From a virus, in the IMG/VR virus record IMGVR_UViG_3300042453_002280, positions 1 to 37,779 of that record: 37,779 nucleotides of DNA; one strand, 5' to 3'. Shown here one piece after another: positions 5,872-15,298 of the stretch. Made by a program: the position numbers and the translations under genes. The notes below the pieces were generated by a model, which was not told where the DNA came from, made no database searches, and was given only the letters and a program-made list of their open reading frames with translations. Position 1 is the stretch's first letter; every line of letters starts with the position of its first letter.

Positions 5872-7920
5872 ATGGCTAAAACACCTAAAAATCCTAAATA
5901 TTCTTTTCAAGACCCTGAACTTTTTGAAGAAGTTTCCTATCATTACACCTATTCACAAGATGATATGGATAAAAGAAAGTTAAGAAAGAATGGTTGGGAT
6001 GACATTATCAAAGCCTATTTTGGTTATTTACCTGCTAACTGGGCGTATCTTTCTAAAGTAACTGACCCTGTTATTAGAACCACCATCTTAGAGAAAACTT
6101 CTCGTATGTTTGCTGGAAAACTAAGAGGTACAGTAGCTCCAAGAGAAGGTAATGACGCTATAAAAGCTAAAATCATTAATGCTTTACTTGATTTTCAATG
6201 GGATAACGCCAAGGTTGGTGGCACAATGCTTGAGAAAGTTATTCTATCTGACATTCAAACAAGAATCTTTGGTGCTTCATTTGTCCTAAACTACTGGAAC
6301 GTAGTTGAAAAAGACGGAAAAATCTATGAAGGACCTGAAATTAAGGTATTAGATAACAGAGATGTCTTTGTTGATTTTCAAGCCAATCATATTAAAAATG
6401 CTAACTGGGTACAGGTAAGAGAGTGGATTACTTGGCAAGACCTAAAAAACAAGAAAAACCCTGACGGTACCCCATTTTACAAAAATTTAGATGTTTTAAA
6501 CCAAAGAATGAGAGGGGATGACAACCTACCTAAACCTGAAAGAAGAGATAATAGGTACACATCTATTACCAAACAAATAAGGTCACTTGAAGATAGAGTT
6601 GGACAAGACCTATACTTCCCAATTCAAGAGATTGTTACCGAATATAGAAGAGATAGAAAGATTATTTTTGCTCCAAGACATGGAGTTATCCTATTTGACG
6701 GTCCAAATCCACTAGATTCACAGGAAATTCCTATCTCAATGCTTAGATATTACCCAATTGGAGATGATGTATACGGAGAATCAGAAGTTGAGTCCGTATT
6801 GCCCCTTTATAGGGCTATAAATGCCACACTATGTGCCTTTTTAGACCAAATGAACTTGGCTATGCGACCTCCAATCAAGGTCGCTAACAACGCAGCTGGT
6901 GTCAGACTAGATACTTTAGTCTACGGACCTAATGCTGTGTGGCTTACTGGCGATAATCCAAACAATGTACAAGAACATCAATCAGGTACAGCAGCTATAA
7001 CAGGCTTTAATACCTCCTATACAGCCCTTAAATCAGCGTTTCAAGTAGCAATGGGGGATAACTCCATGGGTATCTCTTCCATGAACCCACTTGGTAAAGG
7101 AGATAAGACTGCGACCGAAATTAGAGCTACTACAAGACAACAGTTAGCTCGTGATAACTACAACCAAATCTACTTAGAAGAATTTTTAAAAGATGTTATG
7201 GAGTTTTGGATTAAGATGAACCAACAGTTCCTTTTCTCAGACCCTACAAAAGAACAAATGATTATTAGAATAGTCGGAAAGGATATTTTAAATGAACTTA
7301 AAAACATGGAACTTGCACAAACTCAAATCCCTGATGAAGTCATCACTCAAACTGCTGATCTCATTGACCAGACACCTGGTGGTTTGGCTCCAGAAGAAAT
7401 TGAAGTAATCTCAAATGTATCTCGCGTACCTACAAATCCTGTAACAGATGAACAAGGAAATATAGTACCTAAACTTGATATGAGTGAAGATGGTTCTATT
7501 GCAAGATTATTTGTCGAAAAAGATGATTTAGTTGGTTCTTTTGACTACATTCCTGACGTAAAGTCTATGCAAATAGGTGTATCTGAAGAAGCAATTAACG
7601 GAAGAAACCAAGCATTATACATCCTTTTATCACCTGGTGTTCAACAACAGCTCCAAATGGAAGGTGCTACAATTAATGTTAAAGACCTTCTTATTAGTGT
7701 TCTAGAAGACAATGGAGTTAAAAATGCAAGTAAATTATTTCAATCAGGACAAGTAAATGGACAAAGCCCTACTGGATTACCTGGACAATTACCAGGACAA
7801 GGACTCCCAGCAAATCTCCCACAAGGACTCGGAAACTTTGGAGGAAGCCAAATGCCTTCTGGACCTTCAATCGACCAAGGGATGGCAAATATTCCTCAAA
7901 CACCTGGTATTAGTGCCTAA
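5872..7920 (+). CDS. Portal protein
   Basis: The dodecameric portal forms the DNA gate at one head vertex and docks the terminase. This 682-residue protein follows terL directly and has the portal length and layout of podovirus-type phages. It has an N-terminal wing region (PANWAYLSKVTDPVIRTT), the central segment DDVYGESEVESVLPLYRAIN leading to the clip/stem, and a long C-terminal part ending in a Pro/Gly/Gln-rich tail (residues about 630-682). The call rests on pattern and context. Its first codons and 23 nt of upstream DNA are identical to those of 32005-32868. Confidence 0.88.
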   Translation: MAKTPKNPKYSFQDPELFEEVSYHYTYSQDDMDKRKLRKNGWDDIIKAYFGYLPANWAYLSKVTDPVIRTTILEKTSRMFAGKLRGTVAPREGNDAIKAKIINALLDFQWDNAKVGGTMLEKVILSDIQTRIFGASFVLNYWNVVEKDGKIYEGPEIKVLDNRDVFVDFQANHIKNANWVQVREWITWQDLKNKKNPDGTPFYKNLDVLNQRMRGDDNLPKPERRDNRYTSITKQIRSLEDRVGQDLYFPIQEIVTEYRRDRKIIFAPRHGVILFDGPNPLDSQEIPISMLRYYPIGDDVYGESEVESVLPLYRAINATLCAFLDQMNLAMRPPIKVANNAAGVRLDTLVYGPNAVWLTGDNPNNVQEHQSGTAAITGFNTSYTALKSAFQVAMGDNSMGISSMNPLGKGDKTATEIRATTRQQLARDNYNQIYLEEFLKDVMEFWIKMNQQFLFSDPTKEQMIIRIVGKDILNELKNMELAQTQIPDEVITQTADLIDQTPGGLAPEEIEVISNVSRVPTNPVTDEQGNIVPKLDMSEDGSIARLFVEKDDLVGSFDYIPDVKSMQIGVSEEAINGRNQALYILLSPGVQQQLQMEGATINVKDLLISVLEDNGVKNASKLFQSGQVNGQSPTGLPGQLPGQGLPANLPQGLGNFGGSQMPSGPSIDQGMANIPQTPGISA

Positions 7921-8089
7921 CTTCCCTGATCCTGCAAAGTATACGTCTAATGAAGCGTTAATCTTGCACTATACTAAAGCTTGTGGGCAACAGGATGTGA
8001 TTATGTGGGTAAGAGATTTTATGGGTAAACAAGAGGATACGATTAAGAGATTAACTAAAACACAAAATGAAAGAGAATCAGAATACTAA
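7913..8089 (+). CDS. Small hypothetical protein, GTG start
   Basis: This 58-residue frame follows the portal. The most plausible start is GTG at 7913, overlapping the portal stop by 8 nt, giving a protein that begins MPNFPDPAKYTSNEA and contains ACGQQDVIMWVRDFMGKQED. The open frame extends back to 7757, but that part lies antiphase within the Gln/Pro-rich portal tail and looks non-coding. It overlaps the next gene by 23 nt. Function unknown; the start is uncertain because no Shine-Dalgarno site is visible. Confidence 0.5.
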   Translation: MPNFPDPAKYTSNEALILHYTKACGQQDVIMWVRDFMGKQEDTIKRLTKTQNERESEY

Positions 8090-8333
8090 AGAACCTTTAG
8101 AGTTCTACGAACATACAACTAAAATTGATCCTAACTATTGCGACCATAGATTTAAAAGACTTTCCATAACTCGTGTTGTTTGTAAAAGATGTGGCTTAGG
8201 TTTCTTTGATAACCCCTTTAACCCTTTTCCTGTAACTGAAATGAATAGAGCGGCTCGAAAACAAAAAGAACAATTTGATAAACAAAAAGAAGAGTTTTAC
8301 GAGAAATATAAAAATGTTGAAAATAAAGAATAA
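8067..8333 (+). CDS. Small zinc-ribbon-like phage protein
   Basis: This 88-residue protein has NYCDHRFKRL followed by VVCKRCGLGFFDNPFNPFP. The Cys/His pair and the CxxC knuckle could bind one zinc ion. I have seen this C-H, CxxC, GFFDNP layout in uncharacterised small proteins that sit beside phage head genes. The C-terminal third is a charged helix (RKQKEQFDKQKEEFYEKYK). It ends 18 nt before the next gene. A structural or assembly role is inferred from position only. Confidence 0.7.
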   Translation: MKENQNTKEPLEFYEHTTKIDPNYCDHRFKRLSITRVVCKRCGLGFFDNPFNPFPVTEMNRAARKQKEQFDKQKEEFYEKYKNVENKE

Positions 8334-8351
8334 CTTTATTATTAATTGACT
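8317..8351 (+). promoter_or_regulatory. Late promoter of 8352 gene, leaderless start
   Basis: TTGAAA (8317-8322), 17 nt, TATTAATT (8340-8347), with TTTATTATT at 8335-8343. The predicted +1 is the A of the ATG at 8352. This decides that start over an in-frame TTG at 8346. Confidence 0.75.
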
Positions 8352-9518
8352 ATGGACAAAAATCTAGCAAAAAAAATAGGAAGTGCAGGAGCTGGAATTG
8401 CTGCTGGTAAAGCTGCATCTCAAGCTGTAGCTAAATCTACACCTAAATTAAATGTTACTGCACCTAAACCTTCAAGTTCTTCTAGCAAGAAGCAAGGTAT
8501 CAACCCTGAAAGTGCTTTTTTAAGACAACAAAACGATTTAATTAATAGACAATTTGCAGAAGCTCAAAGTCTTTATGACACACAAGCTCAACAATTAATA
8601 CAATTACAACCATTTTATGAGCAATCAGTTATAAGAGGTTATGAATCTCAAAGACCAATACTTCAACAACAGTTTCAAGCTGGTATGGAAAATATTGGAC
8701 TTCAAAAAGAACAAACAAGAGGTCAAAGAGAATCAGCACTAGCACAAGCTAGAAGACAATACGAAGAAGGATTACAAAAATCACAAACTTTATTTGGTGG
8801 TGTTGGTGGTTCATCTGCAGGGCAAGCATCTGCTGAAATATTAGGTGCTGAGCAACTAAGACAAATGGGTTCTGCACAAACTCAATCTGCACAAAATTTA
8901 ATGGCACTAGGAACTGCTGAAAGAGATTTACAAGGACAATTAACTACACAACTACAACAATTAGAAGTTAAAAAACAACAAGATTTAATGAAATTAAGAG
9001 ATTCTTTTAGACAAGAATTAAATCAAATCAATGCTCAAAAAGGTGCTTTATCTCAAAACAAAGCTAATGCACAGCTTCAAGCACTACAAGATTACAACAC
9101 AAGACGAAGACAATTAGAAGATTTAGTAACTGAGCAAAGAATGAACCTAGAATCCTTTGCACAACAAGCTGCAATTCAATTTAGATATAACCAAATGGGT
9201 AATGCACAAGCAAACCAAATAGCACAATTACCTAACTTTAATAATATGGAATCTGAAGAAATTGCTTCTAACATTTTTAATTTAAGAAACACAGACGCAG
9301 GTCTAAGAGCTTTATCAGCAGCAGGTTGGAACCCAACACCTTTACCTGGAGGTCAACAGATTTGGACTAATGAAAGAACAGGTTACACTTTAGACCTAGC
9401 TGGTAGAAGACTAGAAGATAACGCTATAAATCTATGGAACGATTTACAAAAAGCAGACCAAACAGTTGCAAATTTATACAATTCAAAAAGACTTAGAGAG
9501 CTAAGTGGCTTAAAATAA
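8352..9518 (+). CDS. Gln-rich coiled-coil virion protein (putative ejection protein)
   Basis: This 388-residue protein has a small-residue-rich N-terminus (IGSAGAGIAAGKAASQAVAK) and a long central region very rich in Gln, Ala, Leu and Arg (residues about 50-290) with strong coiled-coil character. A more globular C-terminus contains NPTPLPGGQQIWTNERTGY. Such Ala/Gln-rich helical proteins between portal and a giant internal protein are typical of podovirus ejected (core) proteins. That role is inferred from composition and order. The ATG at 8352 is preferred because it sits at the promoter's predicted +1. Confidence 0.7.
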   Translation: MDKNLAKKIGSAGAGIAAGKAASQAVAKSTPKLNVTAPKPSSSSSKKQGINPESAFLRQQNDLINRQFAEAQSLYDTQAQQLIQLQPFYEQSVIRGYESQRPILQQQFQAGMENIGLQKEQTRGQRESALAQARRQYEEGLQKSQTLFGGVGGSSAGQASAEILGAEQLRQMGSAQTQSAQNLMALGTAERDLQGQLTTQLQQLEVKKQQDLMKLRDSFRQELNQINAQKGALSQNKANAQLQALQDYNTRRRQLEDLVTEQRMNLESFAQQAAIQFRYNQMGNAQANQIAQLPNFNNMESEEIASNIFNLRNTDAGLRALSAAGWNPTPLPGGQQIWTNERTGYTLDLAGRRLEDNAINLWNDLQKADQTVANLYNSKRLRELSGLK

Positions 9519-9553
9519 TTGATTAAACAACCCTAATTTATTATTAGTTAGGT
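9519..9553 (+). promoter_or_regulatory. Late promoter of giant virion protein, leaderless start
   Basis: TTGATT (9519-9524), 17 nt, TATTAGTT (9542-9549), with TTTATTATT at 9537-9545. The ATG at 9554 is at the predicted +1. No Shine-Dalgarno site. Confidence 0.75.
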
Positions 9554-12500
9554 ATGGATATCCAAAACACACTAGAACAAGCAAAACAAAGAGGACTATC
9601 TGCAATAGATTCTATTAGAAAAGCTGTAACAACCCCTCAACCAACTACAATGGATAGGATATCGCAAGGTGTTCAGGTACTTAAAGCTTATGACCAAGCA
9701 AAAAAAGTATTAACACCTAAACCTACTAATGTTTTACAAAAAGCTTATGAAACATATCAAACAATTCAACCTATTGCTGGTGTAGTACAAGGTATTACTA
9801 AAGGTTTTGGTGTACCTAAAACAAGTTTACCTGCACCACTTCAAGCACCACTTACATCTAACGCTGTAAAATTTACATCTGAATATTTAGAAAGAGTTGC
9901 AAAACCAATAGCTGATACTATTCAAGTAGCAAAAGAATTAAACCCAGCAACTTTAGGCATAACTTCTGCAAATAGGGGAGCGGCGTTAGCTACTAAACAA
10001 ATAGAGTTAGGAAGAACTTTAACTCCTGAAGAATTTATATCTATTGCCAAACCACAGATTAGTTTAGATCAAATATTTGCGCCATTTGAAGTATTAAACC
10101 AAGCTATTGTTCAACCTGCATATGACACTTTAAAAGTTGATTTATACAATAAAAGAAAACAATTAGGTTATTCTGTAGCAGATATAACTGAAACTCCAGG
10201 ACAATTAAGAAGAGCTGCAATAACAGGTAAGCCTACTCCAACAGGGAGAAGTGAGATTACTCTAAATGAAGTATTTAATGTTGATGAAAAAACAAATCCT
10301 ACTTTATACCAAGTAAATAGATTTATTGACTTTACACCTGAACTTATTGCACCAGGACCAGGTGAATTAGCAGCTTTTGGAGCAAGTATAAAAGGAGTTA
10401 AGGGTGCTTCTAGAGTTGATGATGCTATTGATGCGTTTAAAGCTGAAGGAAAACCATTAACTAAAGCTGCTGAGGATTTTATAAAGGATACATTTAAATC
10501 AGCAGATGACGTTAAAAACTATCTTAAAGAACAAATTGGTGGAATTAAACAAATAGACCAAGCAGAAAGAAATGTAATTAGTGTAACTCAAAAGTTTGCA
10601 GATGAGATTGTTAGAAAAGAAAAAGCTGCAAGAGAACTTGCTAGAGGAGAAGTACCTGGCATCAAAGGTAAATTATCAAAAATATGGGAAGACTACAAAG
10701 TTAATTTTGAAACTCAGCAGGAAGCAATTTACAAAGCTATAAAACTAGCTGAAAAACAATACGGAAAATTAAATCCATCTCAAAATCCTATTTATTATTT
10801 AGATATTTTGTTTAGAAGTGGAAGACAAACAGAAGAGTATATAACTAAAAATGGTTTGGTAGATATTTTAACTCAAGCAAAACAAAAAGGTTCTACAGAT
10901 GAGTTTGGTTCCTTACTTTTAAACAGAAGACTTTTAACTGTTGCTGATGAAACTGGTATTGATTTACCAAATAGAGCTGAAAAAGAAAGATTCGTAGCAT
11001 TTGCTTCACAAAAATATGCAGATTTACTTGCAAGATACGACAACTATATGCAAGGTTTACTTAAATTTATTTACGATAACAATTTAATTGACGAAGCTGA
11101 ATACAATAGACTTAAAGAATTAAAAGATTACGCACCTTTTCAAAAGGTATTTGACGAAGCAGATACACCTGAGTTACCAAAACTATCCACCACAACATTT
11201 GGTAGTGTTAATGACCCAAGACTTGTACAAAAATTAAAAGATATAGCAAATACAATTCACGAGAACCCACTTGAATCAACCCTTTACTATACCTACAGGG
11301 CTGTTGATAAAGCAAATCAAAACAAGTTTGCATCTTTATTTGGAGATTTAATCAAACAAGGCAAAATTGATGGGGCTGAGATGATTAGAGTTGCTGAGGA
11401 TGTTATTAGAAGAACTGCACTTATTAATGATGTTGAGGAGTTAAAGAAAGTTAGAGATGCAGTTAGAAGATTTATCAAAAAAAAGAATATCCAAAAAGGA
11501 GTTCTTGAAAAAGAATTTAATTCACTAGCTAGAAAAGGAATTAATTTATCCCTTAAAAAAACTACTGTTGAAACAATGGATCCTGTAGTTAAAGACAGAT
11601 TAATTCAAAGAGTTAAATCTTTAACTAAAGACAGAAATAAATTACAAAACGAAATAGAAAAACTAAACATTAAAGGTTTAGATTTACAGGCAGTAAGAGA
11701 TTTCGAAGGTTTCACAAAGGCTGTACCTGCTCCTGAACTACAAAAGATTTTAGATAAAAATCTAGTTAAGAAAGAAGAGTTTTTAACTAAACTTCTTGCT
11801 AAATCAGATAATTTAATCAAAGAAAAATTTAATAAATATATTTCTAAAGAGTATGGTTTAAATCTAAAAGAATTAACAGATGAAGCAAGACTAAATTTCT
11901 TCAGGAACTCAACCCCTGATGAACTAGAAAGATTTGTTTTTGAAGTTCTTGATATAACTCCAAAAAGAGCTGCATCATTTTTTAACAGGTTAAGAACAAG
12001 TAAGGGCAAGATTGCAGAAACTGTTAAAGAAATTGAGGACCTAAGAAATCAATCTTTTGTAAATAACATAATTGATACTTTATACAGAGATGAACAACAA
12101 CTTTTAAAACAATTAGCAGGTAAGCAATCTGAATTGAAACCAATTTTAAGAGAAATTACAGATATTAAATCAAATATCTACTACAACGAATTATTTAACT
12201 CTCTTGTTAAAAAATCTCCTGATGAATTAGAGGTTATTCAAAAACAATTAGGTAAATCAGAAAAAAATATTAAAAAGATTGTCGATATTATTGTTGAGGG
12301 TCAAAGGAAGTTAGACGAAACCTCAGGAGCCATTGCAAGAAGAGAACAAGAAATTAAAACCTTAATGGACAAAGGTAAAGATGGTAAAGCAGTTATATCT
12401 TGGTACAACAACGGAGTTAGAGAACTAGCAACTGTTTCAAAAGAACTAGGAGAAGCATTTAAATTATCTAACGAAACAGGAACCATGGAAGCAGTTTTAA

Positions 12501-14473
12501 AAATTGCAGGTACAGTAACTAACCTTTGGAAAGCATCTGTAGTTGGTTTAAACCCTGTATCTCAAATCAGACAGTTTGTTAAAGACCAAGGAGCTATATT
12601 ATTTTTTACATCTCCTAGAGCAAAACTATCTGTACTTAACCCTCTTAACTTTATGGAAGCAGCTTATGGTGTTACAGCAAGTAGCACAAGGTTGGGTGAG
12701 TTTTTATCTAAAGCTCCAATTATTGGTAAAAGAATGGAACAAGCTCATCTTAAAGCAAGAAGAGAGTATAAAAACTTTCTTAAATTAGGAGGAGGTCAGA
12801 CATCTTATGATGCAGTTTCAGGAAGAGATACAGTTAAAAGTTTTGTAGAAGCAGGTGGTAAACCTAAAGCATTCTCAAGAGAAAACATAGAAAAATATAT
12901 AGCTAAGTCAGAAGAAGCTACAAGGTTTCAACTATATTTAATTCAAAAAAAACAGTATTTAAGAAAGGGTTATAGTGACCTAGATGCCTCTTTAAAAGCA
13001 GTTTATGATTCAAATAACCTTCTACCTAACTATTTCCAAAAGGGTAAATTTGGAAGGGTTTTAGAAGTAGCATCTCCATTTGCTAATGCTAAATTAAAAT
13101 CAGCAAGAGCATTAAGAACTTATATTGCTGAAAAACCAGCAGAGGCAACATTTAGCATTTTAACAACTGTTGCAGCTCCTGTTGCTGCTATAACTTACTG
13201 GAACTTATCTGATGAGAATAGAAGAAACGCTTATAGTGATATACCTGAATGGGAAAAAGAATTAGGTTTAATAATCCTTCCCCCATTCCCTGTAAAAAAT
13301 GAAAACGGTAAATATGAATACATAAGAATCCCACAAGAAGAAACTGTTGCAGGATTAGCACAAGGTTATAGAAGAGCAACTGAAATTGCTATGAGCGAAG
13401 ACCCTGATAAAGTTCAACAAGTATGGGGTGCATTACTTGATACTACACACGATCTAGTAATGGCAACTACAGGACAGGAAATAGGTCTTGCATCTACACC
13501 TGAAAAAGCTGTTGAAAACCTAAGACAGGGTAGTGCTGCAGCAATTAACCCTTATCTTAGAAGTCCTTTAGAACTCTTAACAGGATATGATTTATTTAAA
13601 GGTCAAACTATTGAAGACTTAGGCGACCTAAAAGAATACTCCTACAGAAGATTTAGCAAGAGTTCAACTCCACTTGCTGTTGATTTGTCTAAATTCTTAT
13701 TTGATAACGGAATTAAAAACGTATCTCCAAAAGAGATAGACTTCTTCTTAGCTGCTAATTTCCCTGGACTACCTCAATACGCCCTAGGTGGTTTAAATGA
13801 TTTACTAAATAAATCTAAAGCAAATCCTTCTGATTTTGAACCTAAGACAATGCTTAATGACATTGTTAAGATTTTTAGAAGAGAAGGTGGTGGTGAGCAA
13901 AACAGGAAACTATTTTTAGAAAAAGAACAACAAACATTTGAAAAGACTAAAGAAAATGCAGGTATCAAAGAATTAATTAAAGATATTTATACCGATACAA
14001 ACGCTGAAGATGCTAGAACAAAACTAAGAGAAATAACCCCAAATCTAACCTCACAACAATTTAGAGCATTAGAAAATTCAGTACAACTAGAGTTAGCAGA
14101 AGAAAGCTTAACTCCTGATCAAAAAGTTATTTTAAATTTTTCAAAAGATGATTTAGAAACATTAAAAGAAACTAACCCTGAGAGAACTGAGGATATTGAT
14201 AAGGTTTTGGAAGTTAAAGATTTAATTTCTAAACAAAAGAATATTTCAGGTTCTTCTATCGGACTTAAATCTACAGGTGGTGGTCCATCACTATCTATTA
14301 AAGCAAGTAAAATTAAACTACCTAAAATATCTAAACCTAAAAAGGTAAGAATGCCTAAGGTTTCTGCACCTAAGAGATTAACTGTTAAAAAACCTAAAGC
14401 AACTAAAGCTAAAAGAATTAAGGGAGTAAAAGTTCCTCGTGTAAAACCACTTAAAAGAATCAAAAGATTTTAG
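9554..14473 (+). CDS. Giant internal virion / large polyvalent-type protein
   Basis: This 1639-residue protein is the largest in the window. Residues about 1-340 are mixed, about 400-960 are long charged helices, and about 980-1400 contain a region that resembles the LPD38-type domain of large polyvalent proteins (LWKASVVGLNPVSQIRQFVK; later GRVLEVASPFANAKLKSARA). A hydrophobic segment (ATFSILTTVAAPVAAITYW) follows. The C-terminal 60 or so residues are a Lys/Arg/Pro tail. Podoviruses eject proteins of this size into the cell with the DNA, which is the likely role. The domain name is from memory and unverified. Confidence 0.75.
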   Translation: MDIQNTLEQAKQRGLSAIDSIRKAVTTPQPTTMDRISQGVQVLKAYDQAKKVLTPKPTNVLQKAYETYQTIQPIAGVVQGITKGFGVPKTSLPAPLQAPLTSNAVKFTSEYLERVAKPIADTIQVAKELNPATLGITSANRGAALATKQIELGRTLTPEEFISIAKPQISLDQIFAPFEVLNQAIVQPAYDTLKVDLYNKRKQLGYSVADITETPGQLRRAAITGKPTPTGRSEITLNEVFNVDEKTNPTLYQVNRFIDFTPELIAPGPGELAAFGASIKGVKGASRVDDAIDAFKAEGKPLTKAAEDFIKDTFKSADDVKNYLKEQIGGIKQIDQAERNVISVTQKFADEIVRKEKAARELARGEVPGIKGKLSKIWEDYKVNFETQQEAIYKAIKLAEKQYGKLNPSQNPIYYLDILFRSGRQTEEYITKNGLVDILTQAKQKGSTDEFGSLLLNRRLLTVADETGIDLPNRAEKERFVAFASQKYADLLARYDNYMQGLLKFIYDNNLIDEAEYNRLKELKDYAPFQKVFDEADTPELPKLSTTTFGSVNDPRLVQKLKDIANTIHENPLESTLYYTYRAVDKANQNKFASLFGDLIKQGKIDGAEMIRVAEDVIRRTALINDVEELKKVRDAVRRFIKKKNIQKGVLEKEFNSLARKGINLSLKKTTVETMDPVVKDRLIQRVKSLTKDRNKLQNEIEKLNIKGLDLQAVRDFEGFTKAVPAPELQKILDKNLVKKEEFLTKLLAKSDNLIKEKFNKYISKEYGLNLKELTDEARLNFFRNSTPDELERFVFEVLDITPKRAASFFNRLRTSKGKIAETVKEIEDLRNQSFVNNIIDTLYRDEQQLLKQLAGKQSELKPILREITDIKSNIYYNELFNSLVKKSPDELEVIQKQLGKSEKNIKKIVDIIVEGQRKLDETSGAIARREQEIKTLMDKGKDGKAVISWYNNGVRELATVSKELGEAFKLSNETGTMEAVLKIAGTVTNLWKASVVGLNPVSQIRQFVKDQGAILFFTSPRAKLSVLNPLNFMEAAYGVTASSTRLGEFLSKAPIIGKRMEQAHLKARREYKNFLKLGGGQTSYDAVSGRDTVKSFVEAGGKPKAFSRENIEKYIAKSEEATRFQLYLIQKKQYLRKGYSDLDASLKAVYDSNNLLPNYFQKGKFGRVLEVASPFANAKLKSARALRTYIAEKPAEATFSILTTVAAPVAAITYWNLSDENRRNAYSDIPEWEKELGLIILPPFPVKNENGKYEYIRIPQEETVAGLAQGYRRATEIAMSEDPDKVQQVWGALLDTTHDLVMATTGQEIGLASTPEKAVENLRQGSAAAINPYLRSPLELLTGYDLFKGQTIEDLGDLKEYSYRRFSKSSTPLAVDLSKFLFDNGIKNVSPKEIDFFLAANFPGLPQYALGGLNDLLNKSKANPSDFEPKTMLNDIVKIFRREGGGEQNRKLFLEKEQQTFEKTKENAGIKELIKDIYTDTNAEDARTKLREITPNLTSQQFRALENSVQLELAEESLTPDQKVILNFSKDDLETLKETNPERTEDIDKVLEVKDLISKQKNISGSSIGLKSTGGGPSLSIKASKIKLPKISKPKKVRMPKVSAPKRLTVKKPKATKAKRIKGVKVPRVKPLKRIKRF

Positions 14474-14485
14474 TATTTATATATT
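14451..14485 (+). promoter_or_regulatory. Late promoter of small basic gene cluster, leaderless start
   Basis: TTAAAA (14451-14456), 17 nt, TATTTATA (14474-14481), then 4 nt and the ATG at 14486. The same TAGTATTTATA word precedes the gene at 24658. Confidence 0.6.
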
Positions 14486-14671
14486 ATGAAACTACAAGAA
14501 TTTACAAACTTATACTACAAATTAAAAGAACTTAAAGAAAAGGTCAAAAAACCTTTGGAGAAAAAAATGGAAATGGCTGAAGAAAAAGACGACATGAAAG
14601 AAGATAAAATGGAAAAGGAAATGTACAAAAAAGTAAAAAAACAAGTAATGAAAAAAGTGAAAGGAAAATAA
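14486..14671 (+). CDS. Small Lys/Glu-rich charged protein
   Basis: This 61-residue protein starts MKLQEFTNLYYKLKELKEK and then is almost wholly Lys, Glu, Met and Asp, with repeated MEK/EKM words. It is predicted to be one long charged helix or disordered. It overlaps the next gene by 1 nt. It lies first in a chain of three tiny basic proteins after the giant internal protein, so it may be a minor virion or DNA-condensing component. That is inference; no family is recognised. Confidence 0.6.
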   Translation: MKLQEFTNLYYKLKELKEKVKKPLEKKMEMAEEKDDMKEDKMEKEMYKKVKKQVMKKVKGK

Positions 14672-14847
14672 TGAAAAAAACAGCATCACAAAAGAAAATT
14701 TCTAAAGTAATGAGAGAGTACAAAGCAGGAACTTTACATAGTGGTAAAAATCCTAAAGGACCAAAAAAAGCTCCTATCGTTAAATCAAGACGCCAGGCTA
14801 TCGCAATCGCCCTTAGCGAAGCAGGTAAATCTAAGAAGAAAAAATAA
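14671..14847 (+). CDS. Small basic protein, DUF6496-like
   Basis: This 58-residue gene begins MKKTASQKKISKVMREYKAG and contains the words LHSGKNPKGPKK, VKSRRQAIAIALSEAGKSK. That pattern (short N-terminal helix, LHSG, then SR-QAIAIALSEAG) matches a widespread family of small basic proteins in bacteria and phages that I recall as DUF6496. Function is not established. It overlaps both neighbours by 1 nt, so translation is coupled. Its very high Lys/Arg content suggests nucleic-acid binding. Confidence 0.75.
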   Translation: MKKTASQKKISKVMREYKAGTLHSGKNPKGPKKAPIVKSRRQAIAIALSEAGKSKKKK

Positions 14848-14999
14848 TGAAGAAAACTATCAAACAACTAAAAGCAATGAAAAATAGTTTGGTTAAAAAT
14901 ATAGCATTAGCTAAAAGAAAAGGAACTTCAAATCCTAAATCTAAATCAACTATTAGCCCTAAAGAGTTTGCTAAGTTAAAAACTTACAGAAAAAAATAA
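14847..14999 (+). CDS. Small basic hypothetical protein
   Basis: This 50-residue gene encodes MKKTIKQLKAMKNSLVKNIA, then LAKRKGTSNPKSKSTISPKE and a basic end. It overlaps the stop of the preceding gene by 1 nt and ends 2 nt before the thioredoxin gene. About a third of its residues are Lys or Arg. With the two genes before it, it forms a run of very small basic proteins. No family recognised. Confidence 0.6.
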   Translation: MKKTIKQLKAMKNSLVKNIALAKRKGTSNPKSKSTISPKEFAKLKTYRKK

Positions 15000-15001
15000 C
15001 T

Positions 15002-15268
15002 ATGTTGAAAATACTAGACTTCTACGCTGATTGGTGTAACCCTTGCAAAACAATGTTACCTATATTTGAGGAACTAAAGTCTGAGTTCCCTAATATAGAG
15101 TTTCAAAAGATCAACATAGAAGAATCTGATGAAGCAGGAAAGTTTGGAGTTACAAGTATTCCAACATTTATTATTACAAGAAATGACGTTGAAGTTTCAA
15201 GAAAAAATGGAGTAATGTCAAAAGAATTATTTAAAAATTGGCTAAAAGAATATGGCAATGAACATTAG
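15002..15268 (+). CDS. Thioredoxin-like protein
   Basis: This 88-residue protein has the thioredoxin fold signature: an N-terminal beta strand (LKILDFYADWCNPCK), the active-site WCNPCK, and the cis-proline loop TSIPTF. It is slightly shorter than the usual 105 residues. It should catalyse disulfide exchange in the cytoplasm, and in some phages a thioredoxin also serves as a processivity factor or assembly helper. Its place among virion genes suggests disulfide control in particle proteins or host redox diversion, which is inference. It overlaps the homing endonuclease gene by 11 nt. Confidence 0.9.
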   Translation: MLKILDFYADWCNPCKTMLPIFEELKSEFPNIEFQKINIEESDEAGKFGVTSIPTFIITRNDVEVSRKNGVMSKELFKNWLKEYGNEH

Positions 15269-15298
15269 AAAAACAACTAAAGGTAAAGATAGAAACTT
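15256..15298 (+). repeat. 43-bp direct repeat, left copy (5' end of endonuclease gene)
   Basis: This segment begins CAATGAACATTAG and recurs at 15768-15810 with a single C/T difference, exactly 512 bp away. Both copies hold a start codon and the first 14 codons of MNIRKTTKGKDRNF. The repeat flanks the homing endonuclease. Confidence 0.9.
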
